Source: Alteromonadaceae bacterium XY-R5 (lineage in GTDB: Bacteria; Pseudomonadota; Gammaproteobacteria; Enterobacterales; Alteromonadaceae). Taken from it: 64,000 nt of DNA. Positions 55,335 to 64,000 of the stretch are shown here, one piece after another. The notes under the pieces were generated by a model. The model made no database searches. It saw only the letters and a list, made by a program, of their open reading frames with translations, and was not told the DNA's origin. The stretch lies in NCBI GenBank assembly GCA_001660395.1, contig LXWE01000001.1, positions 558,001-622,000 on the forward strand. Direction: 5' to 3'. Numbering within the stretch: position 1 is the first letter of the stretch; each line of letters starts with the position of its first letter. The position numbers were made by a program, and so were the translations under genes.

Positions 55335-55512
55335 GCCCAGCCTCTGCTGTTTGAATTGTTATGGAAAATAAGGCCGCATAGTATAAACAAAACCAAACCA
55401 AAGGACAGCCGCCCAAGGCTAAAAAGCCTGCAACTGGTTGCGAATTATACCGTTAGCTGAAAAAGCCTGTGTTATTCTGCTTTTCCCTCACAGTATAAGG
55501 CCCTATTCCGCA

Positions 55513-56388
55513 ATGCTTTACTTCGGTTGTCCGATCTGGACCCACGATGCCTGGTTTGGTCGTTTGTTTCCCGCGTCAGCGGCAAAAGCAGATGCCCTGT
55601 ATCATTACAGTCGCCTGTTTAATAGCATTGAGGGTAATACCAGCTTTTATCACCTGCCCAACGAGGCCAGTGTATTAAAATGGCGTGACAGCGTACCTGA
55701 AACTTTTCGCTTTACGTTTAAGTTTCATCGCAGCATTAGCCACGATAAAGGCTTGTTTCAGGTTGAAGATGAAGTGAATCTGTTTTTGCAGCGCCTGACA
55801 CCGCTGCAAGCCAAAATAGGTAGCTTAATGCTGCAGCTACCCGCCAGTTTTGGGCCGGATAAACTGCCTTTGCTGGCAATGTTTCTGCAACAGCTTCCTC
55901 CAGATTTTCGATATAGCGTAGAAGTCCGTCATCTGGGCTTTTTTGATAAGTCAGATAACGAACGCGCACTTAACCAGTTATTGATGCAACATGGAATTGA
56001 CCGCGTCATGATGGATACCCGTGCGCTATTTTCCTACCAGGATCCCAATGACACCTTGCTGACAGAAGTACAGGGGAAAAAGCCAAAGGTGCCAACGCAT
56101 GTTATCGCCACAGGTGACTGCCCAATTATTCGCTTTGTCGGCCACAGAGATAAAGAACGTAATGTAAGTGTTTATCGGCCCTGGCTGACGAAACTCTGCC
56201 AGTGGATCCGTGACGGCAAAACGCCTTACCTGTTTTTACATTTACCCGATAACGCTCTGGCTCCCTGGTTTGCAGAAGAAGTGATCACTGCGCTACAGAG
56301 TGTGTGGGAAAGTACTTCGATGAAGAATGCCGGCCCGTTACCATCGCTTACTCTCCCTAACCTGCAACAGCAAATGGGGATGTTTTAA
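55513..56388 (+). CDS. DUF72 family protein (YecE-like)
   Basis: A 291-residue TIM-barrel-like DUF72 protein of unknown function. The family start is visible in LYFGCPIWTHDAWFGRLFP, and NSIEGNTSFYHLP near residue 38 is its hallmark. ATG at 55513 is chosen from the family N-terminus; the frame is open to 55438. It is divergent from aspS and its stop overlaps that of the acetyltransferase gene. Confidence 0.9.
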   Translation: MLYFGCPIWTHDAWFGRLFPASAAKADALYHYSRLFNSIEGNTSFYHLPNEASVLKWRDSVPETFRFTFKFHRSISHDKGLFQVEDEVNLFLQRLTPLQAKIGSLMLQLPASFGPDKLPLLAMFLQQLPPDFRYSVEVRHLGFFDKSDNERALNQLLMQHGIDRVMMDTRALFSYQDPNDTLLTEVQGKKPKVPTHVIATGDCPIIRFVGHRDKERNVSVYRPWLTKLCQWIRDGKTPYLFLHLPDNALAPWFAEEVITALQSVWESTSMKNAGPLPSLTLPNLQQQMGMF

Positions 56389-56990
56389 TCATTTGAAGCG
56401 GGATTGACTAATGAGGTAAGAACGTGATCCTGCCACTGGTCATTTATCTTCAAATAACGCTTGGCCAGCCCCTCGCGGACAAACCCTAGCCTGGCCAACA
56501 GGCGAGCTGAACGATGATTATCTGGCATGTAATTAGCCATCACTCGATTGAGGCGTAAATCATCAAACGCATACTGAATTGCATACTGACAAAGCTGTGA
56601 CATGATACCTAGCCCTTGCCAGGCCTCTGAAATCGAATAGCCTAAATGCCCCGCCTGAAATACGCCACGAACAATGTTGGTAAGTGAACACTGCGCCAGG
56701 ATTTCGCTGCCATCCTGACTGGTGGCGACAAAATACGCTGCCATTCCCAGATTAGCTTCGCGCTGACGTGCTTCTAATCTGGATTGCCATTGATTAGCAG
56801 TGTGAAACTGAGGATCACGCTTGGGTTCCCAGGGCGCAAGATGTCTCGAGTTATAAATATAAAAACTCGCCATCGCCTCGGCATCATCCGATGCCTGATG
56901 GCGAAAAACTATATCTGTGCACACCCCCATATGTTCCTCGACTAAGGTAATTGCTTTGGGAGGTTGGGTATGAGGCATAAACAATTCCAT
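56385..56990 (-). CDS. GNAT N-acetyltransferase (RimJ-like)
   Basis: A 201-residue GNAT enzyme of the RimJ/RimL branch. The acetyl-CoA loop is seen in GYSISEAWQGLGIMSQLCQYAIQYAF (about 120-145), and NRVMANYMPDNHRSARLLARLGFVREG (about 155-180) is typical of protein-alpha-N-acetylators. Substrate could be a ribosomal protein or a small amine. It is convergent with the DUF72 gene by four bases. Confidence 0.9.
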   Translation of the reverse strand: MELFMPHTQPPKAITLVEEHMGVCTDIVFRHQASDDAEAMASFYIYNSRHLAPWEPKRDPQFHTANQWQSRLEARQREANLGMAAYFVATSQDGSEILAQCSLTNIVRGVFQAGHLGYSISEAWQGLGIMSQLCQYAIQYAFDDLRLNRVMANYMPDNHRSARLLARLGFVREGLAKRYLKINDQWQDHVLTSLVNPASND

Positions 56991-57017
56991 CCTTGGAGTC
57001 AGGTTTACTGAGCCAGA

Positions 57018-58373
57018 TTACTCTTCGTGCCGAAAGTCAGCGGCCTGCAGATTATGCTTTTTCATCAGCTTGTGCATATCAGTACGATTACGTCCTGCGA
57101 GTTCGGCGGCTCGTGTCACGTTGCCATCCGTCATTTTCAGTAACTTCGCTAAATAATTGTGTTCAAAGTTATCTCGAGCTTCCGTCAGAGTCGGCCACTT
57201 CTGCTCAGATGACGACAGGGCCTGCTCCACCATATGTGCGGCAACAACTGGCGTTTGAGTCAAAGCCACGCACTGCTCGACCACGTTGACCAACTGACGT
57301 ACGTTACCTGGCCATTCGGCTGTGACTAACAGTTGCATTGCATCATCAGAAAAGCGATTAACTTTGACCCGATGACGTTCCGCACTTTTCTGCAGTAAAT
57401 AACGCGCCAGCAACGGAATATCTTCACTGCGTTGACGCAAACTTGGCAATGTCAGATTGACTACGTTTAAACGATAGTACAAATCTTCTCGGAAATTGCC
57501 TTCGGACATTTCCTGCCCTAAATCTTTATGCGTTGCAGAAATCACCCGAACATTGATTGGAATATTTTTGCTACTACCGACTGGGCGGATTTGTTGCTCC
57601 TGCAATGCACGTAGCAGCTTAACCTGAAGCGGTAATGGCATATCACCAATTTCATCTAAAAACAGTGTCCCACCATCAGCCTCACGAAAAAGGCCTTTGT
57701 GTTCCGCAACGGCTCCGGTAAACGCGCCTTTTGAGTGACCGAAAAGCTCGGATTCCAACAGATTTTCCGGCAGTGCACCGCAGTTTATTGCCACGAACGG
57801 ATGATCCGCACGATGACTGGCCTTGTGCAATGCATTGGCCAGCAACTCTTTACCCGTGCCGCTGGCGCCGCTAATTAATACACTTACATCACGCTGGGCA
57901 ACACGGAAGGCCTGATCTAATAACTGCTCCATTTGCGTTGAGCGGGTGATAATTTGATCGCGCCAATGTCCCTGCTGCACATGCTGGGTTTGGCTAACTG
58001 CCTTTTCAAGCAAACCACGCAGTTGATCGTTATCAATAGGTTTAGTTAAAAAACCAAACACGCCACGCTGGGTGGCTTCGACAGCATCCTGGATCGTGCC
58101 GTGAGCTGTCATTAGGATCACCGGAATATCTTTACGCAAACCAATCATTTGCTCGAACAGACTCAATCCATCCATTCCCGGCATGCGCAAGTCACTTAGC
58201 ACAACATCAAAGGCATGAGTGTTAATCAACTTTAGGGCTTCCTGACCATCTTCAGCACACGTCACAGCATAGCCTTCTCCTTCAAGGCGAATGGTCATCA
58301 GACGCAGCAATGACTCATCATCATCTACCAGTAATACCCGTGGAAGAGGTTGCTGTTGTTCGGCGGTATTCAT
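57018..58373 (-). CDS. glrR: Sigma-54-dependent response regulator GlrR
   Basis: A 451-residue NtrC-family activator: receiver domain (about 12-125, phosphoacceptor Asp near 60 in VVLSDLRMPGMDG), AAA+ domain (about 148-370) with ESELFGHSKGAFTGA for sigma-54 contact, and a Fis-type helix-turn-helix at the end (NVTRAAELAGRNRTDMHKLM). In enterics it activates glmY and rpoE promoters in response to envelope stress. The start overlaps the QseG-like gene stop. Confidence 0.93.
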   Translation of the reverse strand: MNTAEQQQPLPRVLLVDDDESLLRLMTIRLEGEGYAVTCAEDGQEALKLINTHAFDVVLSDLRMPGMDGLSLFEQMIGLRKDIPVILMTAHGTIQDAVEATQRGVFGFLTKPIDNDQLRGLLEKAVSQTQHVQQGHWRDQIITRSTQMEQLLDQAFRVAQRDVSVLISGASGTGKELLANALHKASHRADHPFVAINCGALPENLLESELFGHSKGAFTGAVAEHKGLFREADGGTLFLDEIGDMPLPLQVKLLRALQEQQIRPVGSSKNIPINVRVISATHKDLGQEMSEGNFREDLYYRLNVVNLTLPSLRQRSEDIPLLARYLLQKSAERHRVKVNRFSDDAMQLLVTAEWPGNVRQLVNVVEQCVALTQTPVVAAHMVEQALSSSEQKWPTLTEARDNFEHNYLAKLLKMTDGNVTRAAELAGRNRTDMHKLMKKHNLQAADFRHEE

Positions 58374-58975
58374 AGTTTGGCTCCTTCACTCTTATCAACC
58401 ATGGAGGCCTCAATCTTCAATAATTGGTCAAGCTGTTCCTGCTTAACTTTGAGGTTTTGCTCCTGTTGCTGGTTGCGTTTTTGTAGCTCTTCAATTTGTC
58501 GTAACTGATTGGTATTTATCTTAGTCAGCATCGCCAGAGCTGATTCAAATTCCAGAAGTTCCTGATTAGGCAGATAAATCATAGTGTTCAATAACGCTCG
58601 GCCACGCTCAGTCATATCTGGCATCAGCTCATCGAGCAAAAACTGGCTGCGCAGGCGATCCTGATATGGCACCCCCCGCCCTTGCGACAGTAATACCTTT
58701 TGCAAACGAGCGACTTTGGAGTTATCCAGTTCCGCCAGAGTCTTCTTACGCTCTGGCCAGTTTACTTTTTCCAGCCCAATCCAGTAATTCAGCCAGTAAT
58801 CCAAATCACAGTTATGGGGAATCGCATTATCCTGTCTGAACAGACATTCATCCCGATATTTCACTTGCGGCTGCGCTTCTAACGGCGCCAGCACTTCATC
58901 ATTTTGTTGAGGTAACAGCTGACAGCCAGACAGTACACACACCACAGCCAATCCCTGGCACAATCTGTTTATCAT
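58370..58975 (-). CDS. qseG: QseG/YfhG-like outer-membrane lipoprotein
   Basis: A 201-residue lipoprotein. The signal peptide ends in the lipobox VLSGCQLL (Cys about 18). The centre has conserved cysteines (DECLFRQ ... IPHNCDLDYWLNYW). A C-terminal coiled coil lies at about 140-190. It lies between glrK and glrR as in enterics and is reported there to bind the sensor kinase. Two bases from glrK, four-base overlap with glrR. Confidence 0.85.
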   Translation of the reverse strand: MINRLCQGLAVVCVLSGCQLLPQQNDEVLAPLEAQPQVKYRDECLFRQDNAIPHNCDLDYWLNYWIGLEKVNWPERKKTLAELDNSKVARLQKVLLSQGRGVPYQDRLRSQFLLDELMPDMTERGRALLNTMIYLPNQELLEFESALAMLTKINTNQLRQIEELQKRNQQQEQNLKVKQEQLDQLLKIEASMVDKSEGAKL

Positions 58976-58977
58976 AA

Positions 58978-60435
58978 TTATTCCTCATCTACAGGGATGG
59001 AAACCCTGAAACATACATCAGCATAATCCACGTCGACGATTTCTACGAAACCGTGCATCATGCGGGCACAATCAGCCACAATGGACAGTCCCAATCCAGA
59101 GCCCACAACCCTGTCGTTACGCTTATTATTCCCGCGTTTAAAGGGTTCAAAAATTACATTGCGCATTTCCGCAGGAATCTGGCCGCCATTATTTGCCAGC
59201 TCCAGTATTTGTTTATTTTCCTGCCGATAAAGACGCAAAAATACGGGGCGCCCACGGGCGCCATGGGCCAACGCATTGGATAGTAAATTATCCAATACAC
59301 GCCGAAACAGGTGACCGTCTACCCAGACCAGTTCCAGCTCACTGTTCACCTGCAGCTCATTACCATGTTGTTGAATTGCAAGTTGATTATCCTGAACAAA
59401 AGCATTCAAAATGGCTGCTGAGGGGTGCCATTGCAGTTGCGGCTTAGCCTGCTGCAATAGCAAATTGTAATCGAGCAGTTGTTCAATCAGCATATTTAAA
59501 CGCTGGGTGCTGCTATTGAGTAAGTGCATGACTTCAACTTGCTGCTGATTCAATGGCCCGACAACTTGCTCCGTCAGCAAAGCACAACCTTCTTTGATAC
59601 TTGCCAACGGTGTTTTAAGTTCATGAGCGGCATGGCGCAATAGCGCCTGCCGTAAATGTTCGAGTTGATTTAAACGCTCAGATAGCCAGTGCAATTTGCG
59701 CTCTAAGTCTATTAGCTCTTTGGGGCCAGACTTAGACACCTCAGGCAGCGGCCACTGCTGTCGGGCGATTGCACGGATCATGTTTTCGAGTTTCTCGACA
59801 GGACGCAAAATAATCTGGCTGCCCACCATGATTAACACCAGCGATACAAACACCAAAATGCCCATCAACCAGGCCTGAGTTTGCTGCACATCCCTTACAT
59901 AGGCGCGCTGTTCTTCAATCCGTATATCCAGCTGACTATCGGTTTGCTTTTGCAACGCCAAAATTGACTGGCGAAATTCAGCCAACTGCGCATCCAGCAG
60001 CAGCGGATCCGCCTGGTTAAAGTCCATAATGCTATTAATTCGGCTGGTCAGGTTTTGACAATTCAGCTCAATGTCATCACTGCTGCTGGCATCACACAAT
60101 TGATGCAGCAACTGATTAAAGCGGCTGACATAATTTTCAGTCAGGTCTTTTAATTCGGCTTTTTTTAACACCTGATACTGACGTACCAGGCGCTCGATAT
60201 CCATCGACAACCCTTCCAACTGGCTGGCGTGACGAGTAATGCTCACAGCATACTCCGCCTCACTGGCGGCTATCTTTCCCAGGCGCCCAAGGGTAGTCTG
60301 ACTATGAATTAAAAGTACCCCGAGAGGGATAAGCGCCAGCATAAAACTGCCTAGCGTAAGTTGTCTAAGGGATCCTAATTGCACACCCAAGTCTCTGACG
60401 GACACGTTAATTTGCTTCCATCCTATTGTCAGCAA
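58978..60435 (-). CDS. glrK: Sensor histidine kinase GlrK
   Basis: A 485-residue membrane kinase: first helix about 27-48, helical periplasmic domain, second helix about 192-212, HAMP, H-box LLRHAAHELKTPLASIKEG (His about 271), then N-, G1- and G2-boxes (LLSNALAHG, EPFKRG, GSGLGLSIVADC). It phosphorylates GlrR. Head of the glrK-qseG-glrR operon. Confidence 0.92.
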   Translation of the reverse strand: MLTIGWKQINVSVRDLGVQLGSLRQLTLGSFMLALIPLGVLLIHSQTTLGRLGKIAASEAEYAVSITRHASQLEGLSMDIERLVRQYQVLKKAELKDLTENYVSRFNQLLHQLCDASSSDDIELNCQNLTSRINSIMDFNQADPLLLDAQLAEFRQSILALQKQTDSQLDIRIEEQRAYVRDVQQTQAWLMGILVFVSLVLIMVGSQIILRPVEKLENMIRAIARQQWPLPEVSKSGPKELIDLERKLHWLSERLNQLEHLRQALLRHAAHELKTPLASIKEGCALLTEQVVGPLNQQQVEVMHLLNSSTQRLNMLIEQLLDYNLLLQQAKPQLQWHPSAAILNAFVQDNQLAIQQHGNELQVNSELELVWVDGHLFRRVLDNLLSNALAHGARGRPVFLRLYRQENKQILELANNGGQIPAEMRNVIFEPFKRGNNKRNDRVVGSGLGLSIVADCARMMHGFVEIVDVDYADVCFRVSIPVDEE

Positions 60436-60473
60436 TGCTGATTGAAAAGCGAATCTCGATATTCACACAAACT

Positions 60474-60773
60474 TTAACGTTTTTTTACGTCAGCCAGTTC
60501 CAGCTTTTCGCTGTTTTCCTGTCCTTCTGCAATCGTGTCTTGCTTTATCTGTTGTCGAGCCTGCTCAAGCTTATCCAGCTCTTTTCCGCACAACTTTGCA
60601 TCGCGGTTTTCATCGTATTGACCAAACACCGTCAGTAAGGCGATGTCCGGCACAGATTCCTTCAAACTGATACAGCCATCTTGATCCAAGTCCAGCGCAT
60701 CTCTGTCTTCCTGCCTTGCCACGGCAACTGCAGCAATTAACAGCGCGATTGTAAAAAAGAATAACCTGACCAT
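60474..60773 (-). CDS. EF-hand domain protein, secreted
   Basis: A 99-residue protein with a signal peptide (about 1-20, cut near AVA-R). Two EF-hand-like loops follow: DLDQDGCISLKE (about 28-39) and YDENRDAKLCGKE (about 53-65). A charged helical tail closes it. ATG at 60773 gives the signal peptide; the frame is open further to 60818. It probably binds Ca2+ in the periplasm. It stops 38 bases before glrK starts, and could be co-transcribed with it. Confidence 0.75.
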   Translation of the reverse strand: MVRLFFFTIALLIAAVAVARQEDRDALDLDQDGCISLKESVPDIALLTVFGQYDENRDAKLCGKELDKLEQARQQIKQDTIAEGQENSEKLELADVKKR

Positions 60774-61214
60774 AGACTCCTCTTGCGCTACCAACCAATG
60801 CTGCTGCATCAGCGCCAAAATTCAAAAAAACGGCTTCCCTGCCGAATGAGAAGATCAGGGGATAAATAAACGACATATTTCTGATGCAAACGCCATCGCA
60901 ACCAGCCTGTACATGCCTGAATTGTCTGATCTTCTTCTCCTTGTCCTGCATTTACTTTGAGGAATGGGTGCAAAGTAACAACAAGACCCAAAGACCATTA
61001 CACAAACTGTGCCAGGTTGGTTTAATTATTGGAAAACATACAGTTAATAAGGGATCACGCGCAGATAGGAAAATACGCTGTCATACTTCAGACAAATAAA
61101 TGTCGCAAAAATGAAACACCACTTTAAGCAATCAAATTATTTCAATAAAAATCATTAACTTATGCAGTCGCAAATTTGCAACCATGATTAATAATGCTAC
61201 AAACAGAGGTTTTT
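60774..61214. other. Gap upstream of the EF-hand gene
   Basis: About 440 bases, A/T-rich in the part near the TerB-like gene. I see no credible gene; the EF-hand promoter and the terminator of the TerB-like gene must lie here. Confidence 0.5.
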
Positions 61215-61664
61215 TCAGCCTGCCTGAGCGGCTAATTTACTCTGAATAAACTGGCTATGGGGTAGATAAAGCAGATCGGCAATATGGCGAATGTATTGCT
61301 CTTCATGACCATCAAGGTATTTATCAGCATACGCTAAACGCCATAACGCATCGAGCAGACTACGTTTTTGTTCATGATCGCAGTACTGATTGATCAGGCG
61401 GGTAAACTGCACAAAGTCAACCGCATCTTCTGCCTGCACCTGAATATCAGCAAAAAAGGCCTCAAAATCCGTATCACTCAGTTGCAGTTCCTGCTCCAGT
61501 AGCGGCCTGAATAACGCAAGTTCTTCGTCGCTTACTGAATGGTCAGCACGCATCACTTCAAACATCAACACCCCTTTTGCCAATTCAAGCGCGGTTTTCG
61601 GGTCTTGTTGATCGGGTATGCTAAAACATCGTTCAATCCAGATATGGAGCTTTTTTAGCATCAT
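61215..61664 (-). CDS. TerB-like tellurite-resistance/DjlA-N-type protein
   Basis: A 149-residue all-helical protein of the TerB family. The typical acidic helix-pair pattern is visible in LMFEVMRADHSVSDEELALFRPLLEQEL (about 33-60) and ALWRLAYADKYLDGHEEQYIRHIADLL (about 106-132). The function of stand-alone members is unclear; TerB folds bind metal ions or membranes. GGAGG precedes the ATG pair. Single gene. Confidence 0.85.
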   Translation of the reverse strand: MMLKKLHIWIERCFSIPDQQDPKTALELAKGVLMFEVMRADHSVSDEELALFRPLLEQELQLSDTDFEAFFADIQVQAEDAVDFVQFTRLINQYCDHEQKRSLLDALWRLAYADKYLDGHEEQYIRHIADLLYLPHSQFIQSKLAAQAG

Positions 61665-61760
61665 TTGCCTCCGGGTTCAGCTTTATTCGCTTCAAGTGTG
61701 CGCCTTTGGTACAGGAAAGGCCAGTAGACCCATCCTGTATGCTTCGCACCTTATCGCGGC

Positions 61761-63392
61761 TTAAATCCGAAAACTGCGGGTCACCTGATGAAGATGCGCA
61801 GCCAGGGAAGATAGTTCGCCACTGGCAACGGAAATTTGTTCAGCTCCACTGGCGGCTTGTTCTGCCACTGAACTTATGGCCTGAAGATTCTCCCGGATAT
61901 CTCCGCTAACCTGAGATTGTTCCTCAAGCGAAATCGAAATTTGACCACTCATCTGACTGATTTGAGTCACACCCTGCTGCATGCGGGTTAATGCATCATT
62001 CACCTGGGTCATGTGAGTGACGCTCTCGGTAACCCGGCGCTTGCCTGCGCTCATGACATTGACCGCTTCGGCAGAACCACCCTGCAGGCGCTTAATCATT
62101 GCCTCGATTTCACCAATGGAATCCTGGGTACGTTTTGCCAGGGTTCGAACTTCGTCAGCCACGACGGCAAAGCCTCGTCCCTGATCGCCCGCTCGTGCTG
62201 CTTCAATCGCCGCATTTAACGCCAACAGATTGGTTTGCTCGGCAATACTGCTGATAACCACCAAAATACTGCCAATGTTCTGACTGTCTTTTTCCAGTCC
62301 CTGAATCACATTCGCAGCTTGTTCTACTTCTGTGGCCAGTGCTGAAATGGCGCCTTTCGCTTCGCTAACTATTTTTCCGGCTTGTTGCCCATCGGTTAAA
62401 ACCTGTTGGGTATTTCCGGCTGTCGCTTCGGTACTGACAGATACTTCCGTTACTGAGCTGCTCAGCTGAGTAAGTGCTGTCGCGACCAGTTCGATTTCCT
62501 GATATTGCTGTTGCAGACCTTCCTTTGACGCATCGGTAATAGCCGAAAGTTCTTCGGAGGAAGACGACACCTGCGACACTGCCGCCGCAACCTGTTCAAT
62601 ACTCTGCCTAAAGCTATCCAGCATGTAGTTGAATGCCTCGGCCATGCGACTGATTTCATCTTTCCCCTGAATAGGTGCCATCAGGGTTAAATCACGGTTA
62701 GCAGCCACTCGCTGCATAATGTCCAACAGCGCCTTTACCGGCAGCGTTATCCCGCGACTGATATAGAATGCACCTGCGAGCAGTACCAATAGCACCGCGA
62801 TTGTCTTAAGAGCGGATGTAAAAAGCTTAGAGAAAAACACGCTGTCGACATCGTCAACATAGATACCGGTCGCGACAACCCAGTTCCAGCCATCAATCTT
62901 GCGGCCAAAGGTAATTTTGTCACTAAGGGCCCGCTCTCCGGGTTTGTTCCATTGGTAATCAATCTTGCCCTGCCCCTTACGATTTGTCTGTTCGAGCAAT
63001 TCGCGCACGATATAAACACCGTTGGGATCTTTCACATTCGACCAGTCTTGATTTTCCTTCGCTAAGTTAACACCGTAGGCAAGCATGGTCATGGACTGGT
63101 CAAAGACGAACAAATACTGGTCGCCCTGATAACGAATCTCACGCATTAACGCCAGTGCCTGCTGTTTTGCCTGCTCTTCCGTTAATTGACCAGACTGCGC
63201 CTGCTGACGATAAAACTCAATACTGTCTGCGGCAGTGTCCACCACCGCCCGCAATTTATCGATCCTATCCTCTAACAAGCTAGCTCGCAGTGAGAACAAT
63301 GAGGATTGTTCAATGGCGATCACAGACAATATTGCCAGACACACCAGCAACAGGAGTTTTAAACGAATAGATAGGTTTTGTAGAAATTCCAT
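61761..63392 (-). CDS. Methyl-accepting chemotaxis protein with Cache sensor
   Basis: A 543-residue chemoreceptor: first helix about 9-27, periplasmic single Cache domain (about 35-190, with [17 protein letters not shown] and [14 protein letters not shown]), second helix about 195-215, HAMP and the signalling hairpin with tip [20 protein letters not shown]. sCache_2 sensors usually bind small carboxylates or pyruvate-like ligands. ATG at 63392 begins the family-like N-terminus; the frame is open to 63539. Confidence 0.9.
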   Translation of the reverse strand: MEFLQNLSIRLKLLLLVCLAILSVIAIEQSSLFSLRASLLEDRIDKLRAVVDTAADSIEFYRQQAQSGQLTEEQAKQQALALMREIRYQGDQYLFVFDQSMTMLAYGVNLAKENQDWSNVKDPNGVYIVRELLEQTNRKGQGKIDYQWNKPGERALSDKITFGRKIDGWNWVVATGIYVDDVDSVFFSKLFTSALKTIAVLLVLLAGAFYISRGITLPVKALLDIMQRVAANRDLTLMAPIQGKDEISRMAEAFNYMLDSFRQSIEQVAAAVSQVSSSSEELSAITDASKEGLQQQYQEIELVATALTQLSSSVTEVSVSTEATAGNTQQVLTDGQQAGKIVSEAKGAISALATEVEQAANVIQGLEKDSQNIGSILVVISSIAEQTNLLALNAAIEAARAGDQGRGFAVVADEVRTLAKRTQDSIGEIEAMIKRLQGGSAEAVNVMSAGKRRVTESVTHMTQVNDALTRMQQGVTQISQMSGQISISLEEQSQVSGDIRENLQAISSVAEQAASGAEQISVASGELSSLAAHLHQVTRSFRI

Positions 63393-63773
63393 AGGGTAGC
63401 TAACACTCGAATTTATAGTTATTTTTCGCACTGGATTGGCTACGCCGAGCACTAAGCTATCGCTATTACCAATCCAACGTCCTTGTATGCATTTAACGAA
63501 TAGCCGCGGCATGTTAGTGGCTAATTCGCAGTCAAACAACTGTTTGATTTAGGCAATAATCTTCAGAGTGGTGATCTCACCACGAAATTTCCAAACAGAG
63601 TGTAAACGAGGTGTAAACAATTGAAATTGTTAGGTTATTTTGAGAGCAAAAGCGGTAAGAAAAAGTGACAATTGAGGATTTTGTGTATAACCAAGAAGAT
63701 CTAAATGAGAATAAGTTATATTTAACTTTTATAATGTTGTCAGGCTGTAAGCCTCAGAAAAAGGTGGACTAAT
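63393..63773. other. Gap between chemoreceptor and FimV-like genes
   Basis: About 380 bases containing the chemoreceptor leader and an A/T-rich stretch with two nearby GTGTAAAC repeats (63600-63620). No gene or clear terminator recognised. Confidence 0.45.
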
Positions 63774-64000
63774 TTAGTCCACCACTCTGTCTAATAAAGC
63801 TTTGGCTTCTGATTGATGCTCATCCGAGCCTTCACTGATCACTTCTTCCAGAAGTTCTCTGGCCGACTCTGTATCATCCATTTCCAGATAGGCCCTGGCT
63901 AAATCCAGTTTAGTGCTAATGCCTTTGTCGCTATCGACATCAATCACATCAGCATCACCTTTCATCCCGGTGAAATCCTCTAAGGACACATCTAAATCGA
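63774..64000 (-). CDS. fimV: FimV-like protein, C-terminal end
   Basis: Seventy-four codons plus stop of a protein that continues past the window edge. ISTKLDLARAYLEMDDTESARELLEEVISEGSDEHQSEAKALL is the conserved C-terminal TPR-like domain of FimV, an inner-membrane hub protein for type IV pili and cell polarity. The rest, with LysM and the membrane helix, is not visible. Confidence 0.85.
   Translation of the reverse strand, partial: DLDVSLEDFTGMKGDADVIDVDSDKGISTKLDLARAYLEMDDTESARELLEEVISEGSDEHQSEAKALLDRVVD

Overview
The window reads as chromosome of a marine or freshwater gammaproteobacterium, most likely Alteromonadales or a relative such as Rheinheimera. Evidence: a complete ybgC-tolQRAB-pal-cpoB operon, ruvCAB next to nudB and aspS, glrK-qseG-glrR, a FimV C-terminus, and a long TonB-dependent receptor beside SapC, cupin and tryptophan-halogenase genes. 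Base composition is moderate throughout. No insertion sequence, prophage or CRISPR array was seen.

Region 1 (1-13.5 kb) is a carbohydrate/TonB locus: a tryptophan-halogenase-like gene, a JmjC/cupin-like gene, sapC, a large TonB-dependent receptor, a GH3 lipoprotein, a seven-helix membrane AraC regulator and two more halogenase-like genes. Identical CGAACGTTCG palindromes precede both the receptor and the GH3 gene, suggesting one shared repressor. Region 2 (13.7-23.5 kb) holds accessory metabolism: an aromatic monooxygenase, a TetR-controlled hydrolase/membrane protein/thioesterase operon, an EamA transporter, an AraC regulator, a GST, a chemoreceptor with a duplicated sensor repeat and another hydrolase.

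Region 3 (23.5-31.7 kb) is the most distinctive part. A two-Mop-domain ModE regulator lies upstream of a porin whose promoter region carries a perfect ModE box. Next to it is a purine locus (NMT1-type ABC importer, 2-oxoglutarate/Fe(II) oxygenase, amidohydrolase deaminase). Its three transcription units each begin with an RNA leader that shares the two-stem core of the NMT1/xanthine riboswitch (UAGAAGCGG facing CAUUG). This predicts a three-riboswitch xanthine/urate regulon that includes an oxygenase not obviously assigned to purine breakdown.

Region 4 (32-41.5 kb) contains asnS, a YqhA-type membrane protein, pqiABC followed by a diguanylate cyclase, a small unknown gene behind a good sigma-28 promoter, an alpha/beta-hydrolase-OsmC fusion and pirin. 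Region 5 (41.5-44.8 kb) has one tRNA-Ser(GGA) and three identical tRNA-Lys(UUU) genes around nadA. Between and beside them are palindrome-rich blocks joined to broken pieces of the same tRNAs, a chimeric repeat structure that ordinary features do not explain.

Region 6 (44.8-64 kb) is core genome: tol-pal, a gap with a possible small RNA ending in a strong terminator, ruvCAB-nudB-aspS, a DUF72 gene, an acetyltransferase, the GlrKR system, an EF-hand protein, a TerB-like protein, a Cache-domain chemoreceptor and the 3' end of a FimV-like gene.
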